DNA from: Strigamia acuminata
Taxonomy: Eukaryota > Arthropoda > Chilopoda > Geophilomorpha > Linotaeniidae
Assembly (NCBI GenBank): GCA_949358305.1
Contig: OX442320.1
Span: 5,472,259-5,536,258, forward strand
Direction of reading: 5' to 3'
DNA length: 64,000 bases
A program made the position numbers and the translations under genes. The notes beneath the pieces are model-generated. The model had not been told where the DNA came from. It worked only from the letters and a program-made list of their open reading frames with translations, and did no database searches. How positions within the stretch are numbered: position 1 is the stretch's first letter; the number at the start of each line of letters is the position of its first letter. Positions 31,118-43,350 of this stretch are shown here, piece by piece.

Positions 31118-31135
31118 ATCCCGGACGGGCCCCCA
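31118..31135 (-). promoter_or_regulatory. Gypsy-2 primer binding site (tRNA-Pro-like)
   Basis: On the minus strand the site reads tgggggcccgtccgggat, two bases after the LTR. It differs at one position from the tRNA-Pro primer site of murine leukaemia virus, as remembered. This is strong evidence for the element's polarity. Confidence 0.8.
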
Positions 31136-31137
31136 CG

Positions 31138-31957
31138 TGTCGCGTCCTACTTGGTATAGGTTTAAATAGCGCTAACGTGTAATACTTTACCTGTGATCAA
31201 TTATGTAAATACCCAAATGAATACCAAATGTATGTAAATAAACAGGTAATTTATTCACCAGGCTTTATGCCTTTAAAATACACTCAGTAATAATTCTAGA
31301 GTCGACGTGGTCAGCGTCGAACAAAGGATTTCTCAAGATGGCGTCGTCGATTCCGCGTGGTCGGCGGAACAAAGGCGGCGTCTCGAGTTGTCGTTAATTC
31401 GTCACGGATTCGTCTTCACGGACGCGGTGGAATGCTCTTTCGAGTCTTCTATCCGTGCCTGTTGTCTAGGGTTTGTTTAGCGTCGCAGAGGCCTCGTCTA
31501 GGAACTTTGGGGTTCCCTACAAAGCACTCGGACACTTACTTCGGCGAATAATCGTCTGGGCGATTATTCTGGGTGATTTCACAAGGGCTATTCTCGTGCT
31601 TTCGCAGGAATAGCTCGCAAGTGACTTCGTGAGAGTTACAGTTTGCACTTTACTCAGCGATCCTCGATCAATCCTAACTTGTAGTTGAAGTTGGCCTGAC
31701 GGTGAGGTAGTTGCTGTGTTCTTGGTGTCGTTTGTGTAAGTTCTGTCTTTAGGCGGGAAACACAGCCTTTTATGCAGTGGGGTGAAGGGCCGGCGATCAA
31801 CCAATGGGGGCTGACCACCAGCCGCTTCCTCCCCCTCGGGGCACACACCTGCCATGGGGAGGTGGAGCCAACTCGGGGGGGAACGACTCTTTAATCATAG
31901 TGACTCATAGGACAAGTATCCGCCCTGGGGGGACACTTATCCAACTGGGTCACCACA
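31138..31957 (-). repeat. Gypsy-2 5' LTR (right end)
   Basis: 820 bp. It reads the same as the left LTR and is adjacent to the primer site. Confidence 0.95.
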
Positions 31958-34900
31958 AGCCTTTAAATCGATCGAATGAATAATATATGCATTTACGGTG
32001 TCTAATTTTGGCGACCTAGTTCGTAGGAATTCCTCGGGATGGCGCCAATGGTTTTGGAGAATTAATCGCTACATTTTAAACAAAGTTATATCTTGGTTTT
32101 AATATGTATTAATATTACCGCATTCGAAACAATCGTAGTCAGAAAACAGATCTAATTATTATTCGAGTTATCTTACAATGACGTAATATACATGCTAAAA
32201 AACTGGGTTGCTTTCTAGCGGATTTCGTTCGAACTTTGCAAGTTCGTAGGAATTCTCAGGGATGGCGCCACCACCTTTGTTGATGTATCCATATGTACTA
32301 TTAATCTTGACTCGTATTAGCGGGTTTTCCTCGGGGTTTTCGTCAAAACTTTGTAGGTTTGTACGAATAGCACGAGAGGGCGCTAGTATTTTAAATTAAA
32401 TATATCGAGCGATTCAAAACGAATTTATTTTTTAGTGTTTAAAGTGTTTGCACAGAAACACACAAAAAAATGTTCACAATGATGAATTATTATATACAAA
32501 TAAAGAAATAAAAAACAAAAGCGTCGTTAGTATAGTTATCGCTTTTTGGCACCAGGCGGCAAGCTCGTCACTTCATCTAGCCCACGCTCATTAAATATTC
32601 AAACTGAAAATTCGACCGAGAAGAAGAAATTGCAGAGAAATTACCTGAAATTGCTCATTAACTATGCATGGGAAATGTTCGAATTTGAGTTGTTTTTCAT
32701 GGTAGGTTTTGGTTAGCGTTTGTGCTAATTATGTATTCAAGATCCTAAACAACAAGTGCAGCAACTGGCGCTTAATCTCAAGTAAGTTTTGAGTTACTTT
32801 AATTTAAATAATTTAATTCTTTAATATATATTTTGAATGACTTTCACGCAGCTGAATTAACTTTGCGAGGCTTCTTTTCGTCGCCATTGATGTCGTTCCT
32901 CGCAACTATTGCTTGTCGTTTCTCGCCGCCATTGTTTGTCATTCATCTTTTTAGTAAGTGAATTTAATTAAATATAGTATAAAATTTATTTAATTTATTT
33001 TTCTGAAGCGTGTATTGCTTCTCACTTTATTTAATATCTTTTGTAAACTATTAATTTAATCGTTTTAGTTTTATCGTGCACTACGCACTATTTAGTCCTA
33101 TTTTTAATTCAATATTTCTCGTGAGTTTCCTTTAGTTTTTCGTGGTGTTTTTCACGGCCTTTTGTTGCCATTATTTACACATTAATTATATCAGTACATT
33201 TTACTTTATTTTCTAAAATGTTGTTATTTATCTAGTCGATATTTTTTCTCATTTTTTTTTAGTTTCTCCAACCCAGAGTTAACGTCTAAGAAAGCCGCCA
33301 TTTTATTTGTGCAATATATGAACCAGAAGACGTCGTGAGGCGAAGAACACGGAACACATCCATAGCACACGAAGCTTTTCTTTTGCATTATTTGAATTTA
33401 ATTTAATTTAATTTTTATTTCTTGTATTTTTATGATAATTTCTTGTATTCGCCGATATTTTTGTTTGTGCATTGACCAGCTTTCATTTATTTGTTCATTT
33501 GTGTCATAATTTGGTTTATATTTTTATTGTTTTAGTTATTTCAGATTTAGGGACAACTTCAGACGGGAAGAACGAGGACGCCAATGAAGACATCAAGAAG
33601 ACTAAAGGTAATATTATTTTCCAGGGCCTAGGATTGGGCCCCTAGGTCCTGGCACTGTAAAATGAAAGGCACTGTGGCTTAACTGGGTTTTCCGGGTCAT
33701 GAGTGATAGCTGTCCTTTTTCAGCTTAAACCTGGGGAAATGCTTTTTTGGATGTTTTTGTTTTTTTTTTTGATGAAAAATTTTGCAGTGCGTTTTACATT
33801 ATGTGGAAATATTGTTTTTTAAAAAGTTTCATACATTTGCGTTTAGTATGTCAACATTTTTATTTCATCTTTAAGTTTGACAGTAAGTTAGAGTTTTTTA
33901 CATTTATTTTCTCAATTGAGTGCGATGTTCCTTTATTTTAGTCGTTTTTTCGCGGTCACTTGTCCGTATTAGCCTAAAAAAATAAATTATTTTATTAATA
34001 AGTGAAGTAATTTGCATTAAAAGTGATTAACTTACCTTTTAGTTGCGTTTTGTCATGTACTTTCGTTTACGGCGGTTCTGAAAAGAAAATTAAATTTGAA
34101 AAATTAGGTTAAGAGTAATTATTTATGTTTCTACCTTTAAAAATGGAATTATTTTCAGGTGAGGAGTGAAAGCAGAGAATGCGCTTCCGTTGCTGCAGAT
34201 TTGTGGTGAGTTAGATGCATTTCGCCGCTAGGACGACGAGACGAGACGAGACGAGACGTGACGTGATGTGACGACACGAGTTGCGTCAGCTCATTGACAT
34301 GCAAATTTATGACGTCCGGTTTCCAGCGAAGATATTTCATTAGTGACTGAACAACGGAGGTGGTCGCATCATTAGTAAGATATTTCAAGTTTTTTAATTT
34401 TTCTTTTCGTTAATTTTTGTTTGTTTTGCGTTTGTGGTTTTTGTTTTATTTTATTTTATTTATTTCTTCATTTATTTAGTCGTAAATTAGTTTAGTTTAA
34501 TTGAACGTTTCGTCATTTATTAATTACAATAGTTTTATAGTTAGTTAACGTGGTTTTTTGTTGTGCTAAGTTAACGTTTTTGAGCCAGTCTTCTGAGAAG
34601 ACTCCGCCATTACCTTTTTTTGTTTTAGTTCTTTGTCTATTTTTTAAGTTTTATGTTCGTTTAACTTATTTTTTAATTTTTCACTAGAAATGCAACCGGC
34701 AACTCCAATGTGAAACAAGACGACCATCATTTCTTATACTTTGTTGTGCACGTACACATGTAAGTTTTTCAAAATTTGCATATATTTTCAAGCATGGGAG
34801 AACGACGACGACTTCAAATAGGATTATTCTGCTGTACAACAGTTTTTGTGTATTTTTGTACCTATATTGTAAGTGTCATTTTGCATTATTTAAGTATTTT

Positions 34901-34996
34901 CTATGTCCAACAATTCATTTATAAGCTATGTCCAACAATTCATTTATAAGCTATGTCCAACAATTCATTTATAAGCTATGTCCAACAATTCATTTA
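34901..34996. repeat. 25-bp tandem repeat, about four copies
   Basis: The unit ctatgtccaacaattcattt plus ataag starts at 34901, 34926, 34951 and 34976. Confidence 0.9.
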
Positions 34997-35163
34997 ATTA
35001 ACTAACTGTATAAATTAATAATTCATTGAATAAAGTATTTTTTAAAATGCATTTTTTATTTCTTATAAAACAATTTTTGTAATGCACCACCTACATCGCA
35101 AATTTTCTTAAAAAGACTTAGCTGTTTTTTAATATAGCGGAACAATACGCGTGGGAGATGTTT

Positions 35164-35690
35164 AAGAAAAGAGGAGAAGAAAAGAGAAAAAGGAGAAGAA
35201 AAGAAAAGAGAAAAAAAAGAAGAAAAGAAAAGAGAAAAAGGAGAAGAAAAGAAAAGAGAAAAAGGAGAAGAAAAGAGAAAAAGGAGAAGAAAAGAAAAGA
35301 GAAAAAGGAGAAGAAAAGAGAAAAAGGAGAAGAAAAGAAAAGAGAAAAAGGAGAGGAAAAGAGAAAAAAAGGAGAAGAAAAGAGAAAAAAAGGAGAAGAA
35401 AAGAAAAGAGAAAAAGGAGAAGAAAAGAAAAGAGAAAAAGGAGAAGAAAAGAGAAAAAGGAGAAGAAAAGAAAAGAGAAAAAGGAGAAGAAAAGAGAGAA
35501 AAAGGAGAAGAAAAGAGAAAAAAAGGAGAAGAAAAGAGAAAAAAAGGAGAAGAAAAGAAAAGAGAAAAAGAAAAGAAAGAAGAAAAGAAAAGAGAAAAGA
35601 AAGAAGAAAAGAAAAGAGAAAAAGGAGAAGAAAAGAAAAGAGAAAAAGGAGAGAAAAAAAAAGAGAAAAAGGAGAAGAGAAGAGAAAAGA
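35164..35690. repeat. 527-nt uninterrupted polypurine satellite
   Basis: Only A and G occur on the + strand from 35164 to 35690, in imperfect units such as aaaagagaaaaaggagaag. Open frames that appear on both strands here are artefacts of the composition. Confidence 0.95.
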
Positions 35691-37270
35691 TACCATTTAT
35701 TTAAATACAATAATAAATAAATAAATAAAATATATGAGAAGTCGCTTCGAATAGCTCTCGACGACGTCGCATGTCTTCAAAACGCGTAGTTTTCCTCAAA
35801 GTCCGTTGAAATATAAAACTCCTAGAAAAATAGAAATAAATTAATAAACGCAGTAGTAAAGGAAAAAAAGTTGGAGAAATTAAAAATATGAATACAGAAA
35901 CTAATGTTAAAAATTATCCGCTAATTTAATTTTAAAAAAGCACGCGAGAAGAAAAATAAAACCGTTCGTAATTCGCCATTTTGAATCCGCAATGTGCGCG
36001 GCGATACTTGCGGCACAATTGACAATTGTGTCTACTTTAGTTTTCAACCGTTTAACTAAATGCTCACATTAATTTAAGCATTAATTTAAGCGAGAAGACA
36101 ACAATACTAAGTAAGCTCGTAAACTACAATGGAACAAAGAAGTCGCCAAGTTGAACCCGCATGCTCATTAAATATTCAAAATTCAATGTGCATTTGTGCC
36201 GTCTTTAGTCTTTTACCGTCTTTCACCATTTAACTAAATCCTAATATTACAAACTGATAAAATAAACTCAAAATTCAAAACAAATCTCACCTTCATTCAG
36301 CTCGCTTCTTTGTCGCGCTGCTCACCGCCATTTCTCCGCCACGAATGGCACCTTGGAATGGCACGAAAGTAAAAGCATAATAGTATAATACTATTATGGT
36401 AAAATCGATGCATTTGATGACGTCATCTCTCAGAACTTCAAAGGCGCGAACTGCATCCTGGGCGACTCTTTCACATACTATGAAATCATTTACGTTATTT
36501 AAAAATTATATTCCTTACCTTCAATTCGTTTAATGTCAATACGCTAATATTAGTACATATTAAACCTAAGATTTAAATTTGTTTTGAATCGGCGTGAATA
36601 ATGTGCAGAATATGCTGGCGCCCTCTCGGGCTATTCCTAAGAATTTGAAAGGTTTAGCCGAAATCCGCTAGATAGCAACCCGGTAATCGGGCCTACACAA
36701 CGTCATTTAATATTAACCCGAATAAAAATGAATTTTATTTTGAAGAATCCGCTTATTTCTGATCCGGTAATATTAGTACGTATCAAACATACGAAATAAA
36801 TTTGTTTAGAATCGCAATAACTTTTCTGCCAAATATGCTGGCGCCATCTCGGAAGTTTCCTACGAACTTGTAAAGTTTGAACAAATTCCGCTAGATGGCA
36901 ACCTGGTTTTCTGGCATGAAATTTACTTCATCTTATGAGAACTCTAATAAAAATTAGATTTCTTGTGACCAATCCGTTTATTTTTAAGGCTAGAATGTTA
37001 GTACGTGTCAGTCCTAAGAAATCAATTCGTCTTGAATCGCACTGAATATCACGCAGATTTTGCTGACGCCATCTTAGACGAACTTGTAAAGTTCGTATGA
37101 AATCCAATAGATGGCAGACCGGTTTGCTCGCCCGTAAATTACGAAATTACGTCACAATCCTGTAAAGTTCTCATAAAATCCAATAGATGGCAGACCGGTT
37201 TGCTCGCCCGTAAATTACGAAATTACGTCCCAATCCTGCAAAGTTCTCATAAAATCCAATAGATGGCAGA

Positions 37271-38311
37271 TCGGTATGCTCTAATCCAATAGATTGCAAA
37301 ACGAATATTATTTTTCATCATCTCACAAAAACTCATCATTACATCCATCGCTGCAACAAGCGTGTTTGTTTTCTTACTTTAGCCAATAAATACACAATAT
37401 CTTTCCAGTATAAAAACAGAATTTATTGTACAACGTCAAACTCGCCAACATTTCATTATCAAGTCGGATTTGATGGCGTGCTTTCCCATCTCCATGTTAT
37501 ATTCACCGCAACTTCTAATAAATATCAAATAAATAAAATTTAATTAACTAAATCAGTGGCAACTGATAAGTTCAAACCGAGACAGAATAGCTCAATTTTC
37601 GGTTCCATTTTTCTTCATCCGATTCTTTGCGCTCAATGATCGAAATGCAGCGTCATTACTTCCAAGCCCTTCTAATTTGAAAATAATAAAAATAATTAAT
37701 AAATAAATAAAATAAACCATTACAAGAAAAGGCTTTGAATTTGTGTGTCTGATTATACGTAATTCATTTATGTGTGTTTATATTTATTTTCGTTTATAGA
37801 GAAACAACATTAGCGTTGATATTGAAGAATAAACTATAAAAAAAATTAATAAACGACACAGAAAGTCAAGAAGTATTTACTTAAGATAAAATGTTTGTTT
37901 ACTTTTGCAAATATTTACCTGTGGGGAAACTGTGAGCAAGCGACAAGACCAGCACTAAAACTGATGCAATGTCAATTGAATATCGACAAAGTGTAATTGC
38001 CATTTCTCATTTTGGTGTTTTTAAATGCAGCTACTGACTTAAAGGCAGACAAATCAAAATCCAAATGAATTCTAACTACTCTAGTCAAAATGTTTGTTCC
38101 ACCATTATTTAGCAGTTACCAAAATTAATTAAATTGGTGAAGCCCTTGTGACCAGGCTGTATGTAATACATCATAATAACCTTAGTATTTGCTTAAACTG
38201 AAATAGTTGTATTGGCTAGTCCCAAGTGAGCACAAGTTTAGTATTTGCTCACTCACCAAATTGCTCCCAACTATACACGAGCGATAAACACAAATTAAAT
38301 TTGTCATAACC
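37271..38311 (+). other. Upstream region of IR-B
   Basis: Non-coding and AT-rich. About 37858-38015 matches the relic upstream of Gypsy-2. The last 100 bp (tatttgctcactcac, ctcccaactata, acaaattaaat) match the stretches directly upstream of IR-C and IR-D. This suggests a shared promoter. Confidence 0.5.
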
Positions 38312-40040
38312 ATGGAGAAAGCCACTTTCTGCTATTTCCTCCAACTGCTGCTTCTCTGCACAACACAGAGTATTACAGGTAAGCCTAATACACAATAATA
38401 CTTGTAAGTAAAATCAACTCAACTGTTGTTGCAGATTTAAAATACAAAAATGCAACAGAAAGCTGGATAGAACGCCAAAGTTCAATCCACACGGCTCTAA
38501 TAGCGAAATTCCAATGGTCAAAAATCATCATTGTTAATGACAATGATCAAGAGGGAACCACCAATGGTAACAATCGTGCATTTAAATTTAAAAAATGATA
38601 TAATAATCCATCCTGCAAAAATATAGTTATTTGTTATTTTGTTAGAAAACATCTTGAAGCATTTTTCGATGAATTTCATACCCGTTGTGGTAACTTCGAT
38701 GAAAAAAGTAACTTTGCCTGTGCTGCAACAATTTAATACCGTTTCGATGTTCACACACAACGACACTGATCCCCATGTCACGCAAGAATTCATTCGAAAG
38801 GTTTCACGTCAAAAGACGTCGAGTTAAAGGAATTTAATATTCGCATTTGCTTAGATGTTGGATTCACGATTTCATCCGACCAATTGGGTTCTGATAAATC
38901 AAAACAAAACGATGCATTTCACGCCTTTTTTCATTCCGCACAAAGTCAAAATCTATTTAATCGAAACACAAATGACGGATAAAGTAAATTGATCTCAAAT
39001 AATCTCAATTTGTACCAAATTAAAATCTTGCGGATCCTCCATACAGGATTGGGACATTTACCGCTTGTACTCTGCGACTGGAAATACAATGATGAAAAAA
39101 CACGAGGGAGTTGGAAATGTTCAAACGAATTCAATCAAATTGAAAATGTCGGCTCAGCCGTTGCCAAAACTAATGGGAAATCAATTCCGAATGACGACAA
39201 GCCGGGTATTTGTTTTTGTTTTTTTGTGCGGCCTCCAATTAACACAATCCTATTTCCTAATTCAGTTTGAACCAGTATTCTCGCCAGAACAACTCATTCC
39301 TGAAGATGGTGGAAAACCAACAAGATTTAGTGACGAAATAACGGCAAGCCTGCAACGTGCCATTAACTTCACGTATACCATATCACAACGAAACAAACAA
39401 TATGATTAATACCTCGTAACTTCCTTCAAGTTTCGTCTTAGAAGAGCCTATCGACGAGCATTTAGATGGCGTATACAGAAACAATACTCCATACGGAATG
39501 CTGGAAAAAATTCATAAAAATGTAAACAAAATTATAGGCGAGTTTAAATTAAATACCATAAGACCTTGTCTATCACTGCACGGTACTCAAATTGATGGAT
39601 ACCATTAATTATTACAATTTGACACGTTCCCGAAATCCGATATTGGAATATTTCTAACGAATACATCGGACCGTTATAGGATAGTCGATTATTTACCTTC
39701 CATAGTTAAAATGCAAGCGATAATAATCTATCGGTACATAGTCGGAGAAGAACAAAACGTTTTCTTCTATTTCGAACCATTTTCTTCGGTCGTTTGGACA
39801 TGTGTCATTGTGTGCGCAGTTTTGATTGCAGGTCTCGAACTATAAACAAATACAATTAGCAAATAAATAACTCAAAATAAAATGAAAAAACAAAGAAATG
39901 GTTGAATAGTTTCACGTATTATGCAATAAACAGCTTTTATACAATTTAATTAATAGGTTTTGGTTAGAATTTGTCGTTTTATAAAAGGATTATTCACATT
40001 TTCAATCAATTTAAGGAGTTTCAGTCATTGTTTCGACAAA
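38312..40040 (+). pseudogene. IR-B: truncated IR-like pseudogene
   Basis: Exons 1-7 are preserved with normal splice borders: 38312-38378, 38435-38566, 38646-38800, 38855-38983, 39047-39205, 39266-39372, 39431-39521. Exon 8 starts near 39633, but its acceptor AG has become CG. A one-base deletion in the M1 region then leads to a stop (near 39843), and the sequence after it has several stops. A remnant of exon 9 (gagtttcagtcattgtttcg) is found at about 40017-40036, where similarity ends abruptly. M3, S2 and M4 are absent. Signal peptide and S1 exons still look good, so a short secreted or truncated product cannot be excluded, but it cannot be a channel. Confidence 0.85.
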
Positions 40041-42950
40041 CGATTTCGTAAACGAAATGCGCGCGCAGTTTGAAAAAGAAGTCCCTCCGATAGAAAATCA
40101 ATAAGATTTGTCAATTTTAAGCAAACTTTTTGTACAATTTTTCCATCAAATCTTTACTTTAAGTTCGTCGTTTAAATATTCCGTAAAATTGTATCATTTT
40201 TAATCCCTTCGTTTTTAAAGAGCGGATGACCACGCGATAGTTCACGCTGTGAGTCGTCCATTGTGGGATGGCGTCACCGATGGCCGCTGTTGTTTGAATA
40301 CGTCAGCGACGTCACGGCGGCCGCTTTTTACGATTTTCAGAGGTTTGTATTTCAAAATAATGAACAAAATAATCATTAGAGTTATTCTTGGTATGAAAGT
40401 TATTGTTTGCTGGTAATTTTAGCTGGTAGTTTTCTGTGTTATTTCGAATTGTATTTCGAATTGTAAGCTGTTTTGTTGTCCAAGCTCCACGCTGTTTGTA
40501 AATATGGCGTCCCCGTAGTGGCGGCAGGTTTTGAACAAAAGAAAAGATGTGCATTGTAGGTGTAGATGCTGGAAAAGGTAATGTTATTGATTTATAATTA
40601 ATTCTTAACATTTTGCATGAAACCTTAAAATTTGCATCTCACAATTGTTGTAAGATGATGTAATTTGACCATTTCTTGAAAAGTCAAGGGGATAGATACC
40701 ATGTGTGTGATTCTCATTAATCTCAATTTCTACTTATATTGAAATAATTTTTGAAGTAACCATTAAAAATAACTAAGGTGGTTTTTATTAGAATATAATT
40801 ACGGTTTTCTGGGCTAATTTCTTGGCTGCTTATTCACTCGGTGTTGTCACATTAGCTATTGAATGTATGGCTTAATGGCACTGTTAAGTTTATTGTTGAG
40901 GCCATTTCACACCTATATTCTGAAAACTGCAGTTTATTAACTCCTAGTAAAAATTACATTCCTTAAAATATCAAAATAAATGGTTAGACAAATGAATGAA
41001 AAGCAAATTCGACAATTTTACACTCACAATTATGCATACTGAAATAAATTGCAACTTCATTTCCGTACTTGAAGATCCGCATGTTTTCCTTCAAACTTTT
41101 GCTGGAATAAACGACTACAAATTTTGTAGTTCGTCTCGAGATGTTTTGGAATATAAAACTGCCACCATTTTGTGATTTCTTAGAGAAAATGCCAACAGAA
41201 GGCGCCCTGTAAAAATCACGATGAATTTGGACGTAGCAATACAGGAAAAGTGGGGGTGTACACATTTAACAAATCAAACAAAACGGATGATTTAATTTAT
41301 GATTTTGTTAAGGATTTTTTGTTTATTTTATCTAATTTTTCTTTCTGTAAATTGGATTATAAAACAAAGTTTGACATGTTTTTTAAAGCTTAGTTTAAAC
41401 TTCCTACATAAGATAAGAAATATAAAAAGTTAAGAAAATTGTTAATATTTCTTTGCAGGTTCTACGACCTACCTTGAGCGGGCCAGAAGAAAATTGAAGC
41501 GAAAATGAAAATGACCATCACCACTCACCACTCACCAGTCCTCCACCGCAAATGAGATTTTTAGCAGAAAAATTCAACACGATGAGTTTTTACAGCGAAA
41601 ATACCGGATTATATATTAGGGGGCAGATTTGTGTATCTATAAACTTGTAAAATGAAATTCTATAAAATGTTAAGTAACTAACTCCTCCCACTCACTAGTC
41701 ACCACCATCCCAAAAAGAAGTACGAAGTACGAAAAATCGAATTACCGTAAACTAAAATGTGTATTTTTATGAAGTGTGCGTATTAACTTGTTAGAAAATA
41801 TTATTTTATTTTTATTTAAACGCAGCAATGTAGAGTTGAGTTGAGTTTGAAACGAATGCTAAATATTTGAGTTGTAAACTAAGCAAACAGATGAGAAAAC
41901 TTGTTTCTTCTTTACAAGTAAGAGGAATTCATTTCGAGCTAATTGCAATTTAATAAGGTTTGGTCCGCTTTGATATTGTATTTATAAGTGAAATAGGACT
42001 AATTGTGAAACGGTTATTTTTTTGGACATACAGTATCTAGTTTTAAAAACAGCTAACGTAGAATGTAGAACGGTCAAATGAAAAGGACATTGTGCCATCT
42101 ACACCTTGTTCAACCACCAGTGAGTGGCTGGTCAGAAAACTTATTTTTACAAAAATGAATAAAACGTTAGATTAAACGTGTGTTCTTACAACAGTAGTAG
42201 TATTGCTGTTGCTGGCGATGCAATGAAGTTCTGCGAACGTATTTTCTTTATCCTACCGTAGTTGCAACGAACTTTTAAGTACTGTTCTGTTATGGAATAA
42301 TAATGCTTTATCAAGTGTGTGTGAATTTATACAAAATTAGTATTGATTATCACAAAGGTAGAGTCTCGCCGGATACAAATCTGCACTTTGCTGTTTCTTA
42401 TTTTATTCATGCAGCATGTATTGATTGAATTTGTTGTATTGGTGGTAATTCGTTACGTATTGGCTGTAATTAGCGAGCATTGATTGACTAGTAGAAACAG
42501 TAATGCTACAGTATGGTCCCGTAACCAGTAGCTATAAATTATTATTATCCCGATCCTATCCAGTGTGTTTTGACATTAAAGTAAATACATAAACTAATTT
42601 TGTACTATTGGCTTAAATGTGTTCAGATTTCTACTTTAGGTTTTTTTTTAAAGTTTGTATGAATAGACTTCATAGAAAATAGTTCTTTGCACATTGTACC
42701 AGATAAGGTTAAGTAATACTAATCTTTTTTCTTGAATTTACCGTTATGTTTCTTTCTGTTTCTTGTCATTGTTATCCTTATGTTCCTTAACAATGTACAC
42801 CCATAGAAAAAAACTTTCCTTGAATACCTAGGCACCACTGTCTTCAAGGGTAATTTTTTTCCACGGTTGTGCTTGTTCTCTGCTTACTGTACGCGTGTGT
42901 GTTGTCCTTTCCGTTTGTCCTCGGCTTATTTTACGTTTGTTTATTGTCAT
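40041..42950. other. Non-coding interval after IR-B
   Basis: 2.9 kb of AT-rich sequence with a short GC-rich patch near 40230-40330 (gatggcgtcaccgatggccg). No ORF, RNA gene or element ends were recognised. Confidence 0.4.
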
Positions 42951-43350
42951 GTTGCTACTCACTGTTTCTTACCAGTAGGTACCGTTCTGTCATGAGTCTG
43001 TCATAAAAAACTGTCCTGCAGCCAGTCACTGTCTCGTACAACTATGCTCAGCCATTGCTAGTCTGTACTCTGCCATTAGTTACCATCCTGTCGTTAGCCA
43101 ATGTACTTGCCGTTAAAAGGTGTTGTCTTGTTGTTAATCAATATAGTCGCAATTGGAAGTGTAATATTAGGTATCGTCCTGTTGCTAGTCACCATATTCG
43201 CCATTGGAAGTTTTTGATTGGGTACCGTCCTGTCGTTAGTAAATGAACTAAACGCTGGAAGTTTACCATTAGGTATCGTCCTTTTCCTAGTCACTGCGCA
43301 CTCCTATCATTAAGTATCGTCCTGTTGGTAGCCACTGCACACCTCTTTGG
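42951..43350 (-). repeat. Inverted arm of minisatellite
   Basis: Degenerate units carrying attaggtatcgtcctgttgc or tagtcac are the reverse complement of the units to the right (gtgactag-aacaggacgatacctaat). Spacing is about 40-55 bp. Confidence 0.75.

Larger units (their letters stand above)
19088..31957 (-). mobile_element. Gypsy-2: full-length Ty3/Gypsy-type LTR retrotransposon
   Basis: A 12.9-kb element on the minus strand, flanked by the 4-bp duplication AGCC (19084-19087 and 31958-31961). In its own direction the order is LTR (31138-31957), primer site, a single gag-pol ORF, about 1.1 kb of spacer, a second long ORF, purine tract and LTR (19088-19907). Both LTRs are 820 bp and I found no difference by eye, so it inserted very recently. 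Base composition is visibly more GC-rich than the surrounding DNA, for example in the second ORF. It is unrelated at sequence level to Gypsy-1. Confidence 0.95.
31990..37270. repeat. Foldback-like region with inverted arrays of ~230-bp units
   Basis: The left side (about 32000-32420) carries at least three units with the signature aagttcgtaggaattc plus gggatggcgcca. The right side (about 36590-37270) carries at least four units in inverse orientation, with ggcgccatctcgg, ttcctacgaacttgtaaag and ccgctagatggcaacc. The reverse complement of 32210-32282 aligns closely with 36838-36910. Long inverted ends built of tandem sub-repeats are typical of foldback transposons. The interior (about 32460-36580) has no gene I can support. 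The outer limits are approximate. Confidence 0.5.

Noticed and set aside
34223-34290. Degenerate gacgagac/gacgtgac repeat, considered as a regulatory array
   Set aside because: A simple-sequence run of about 60 bp with no gene near it.
35118-35724. Long open frames on both strands (K/R/E-rich and F/L/S-rich)
   Set aside because: They are by-products of a pure purine satellite, which lacks stop codons in several frames.
40041-42950. Possible exons after IR-B, including frames at 40312-40611 and 40984-41265
   Set aside because: No homology to other IR exons, no consistent splice structure and no recognisable domain.
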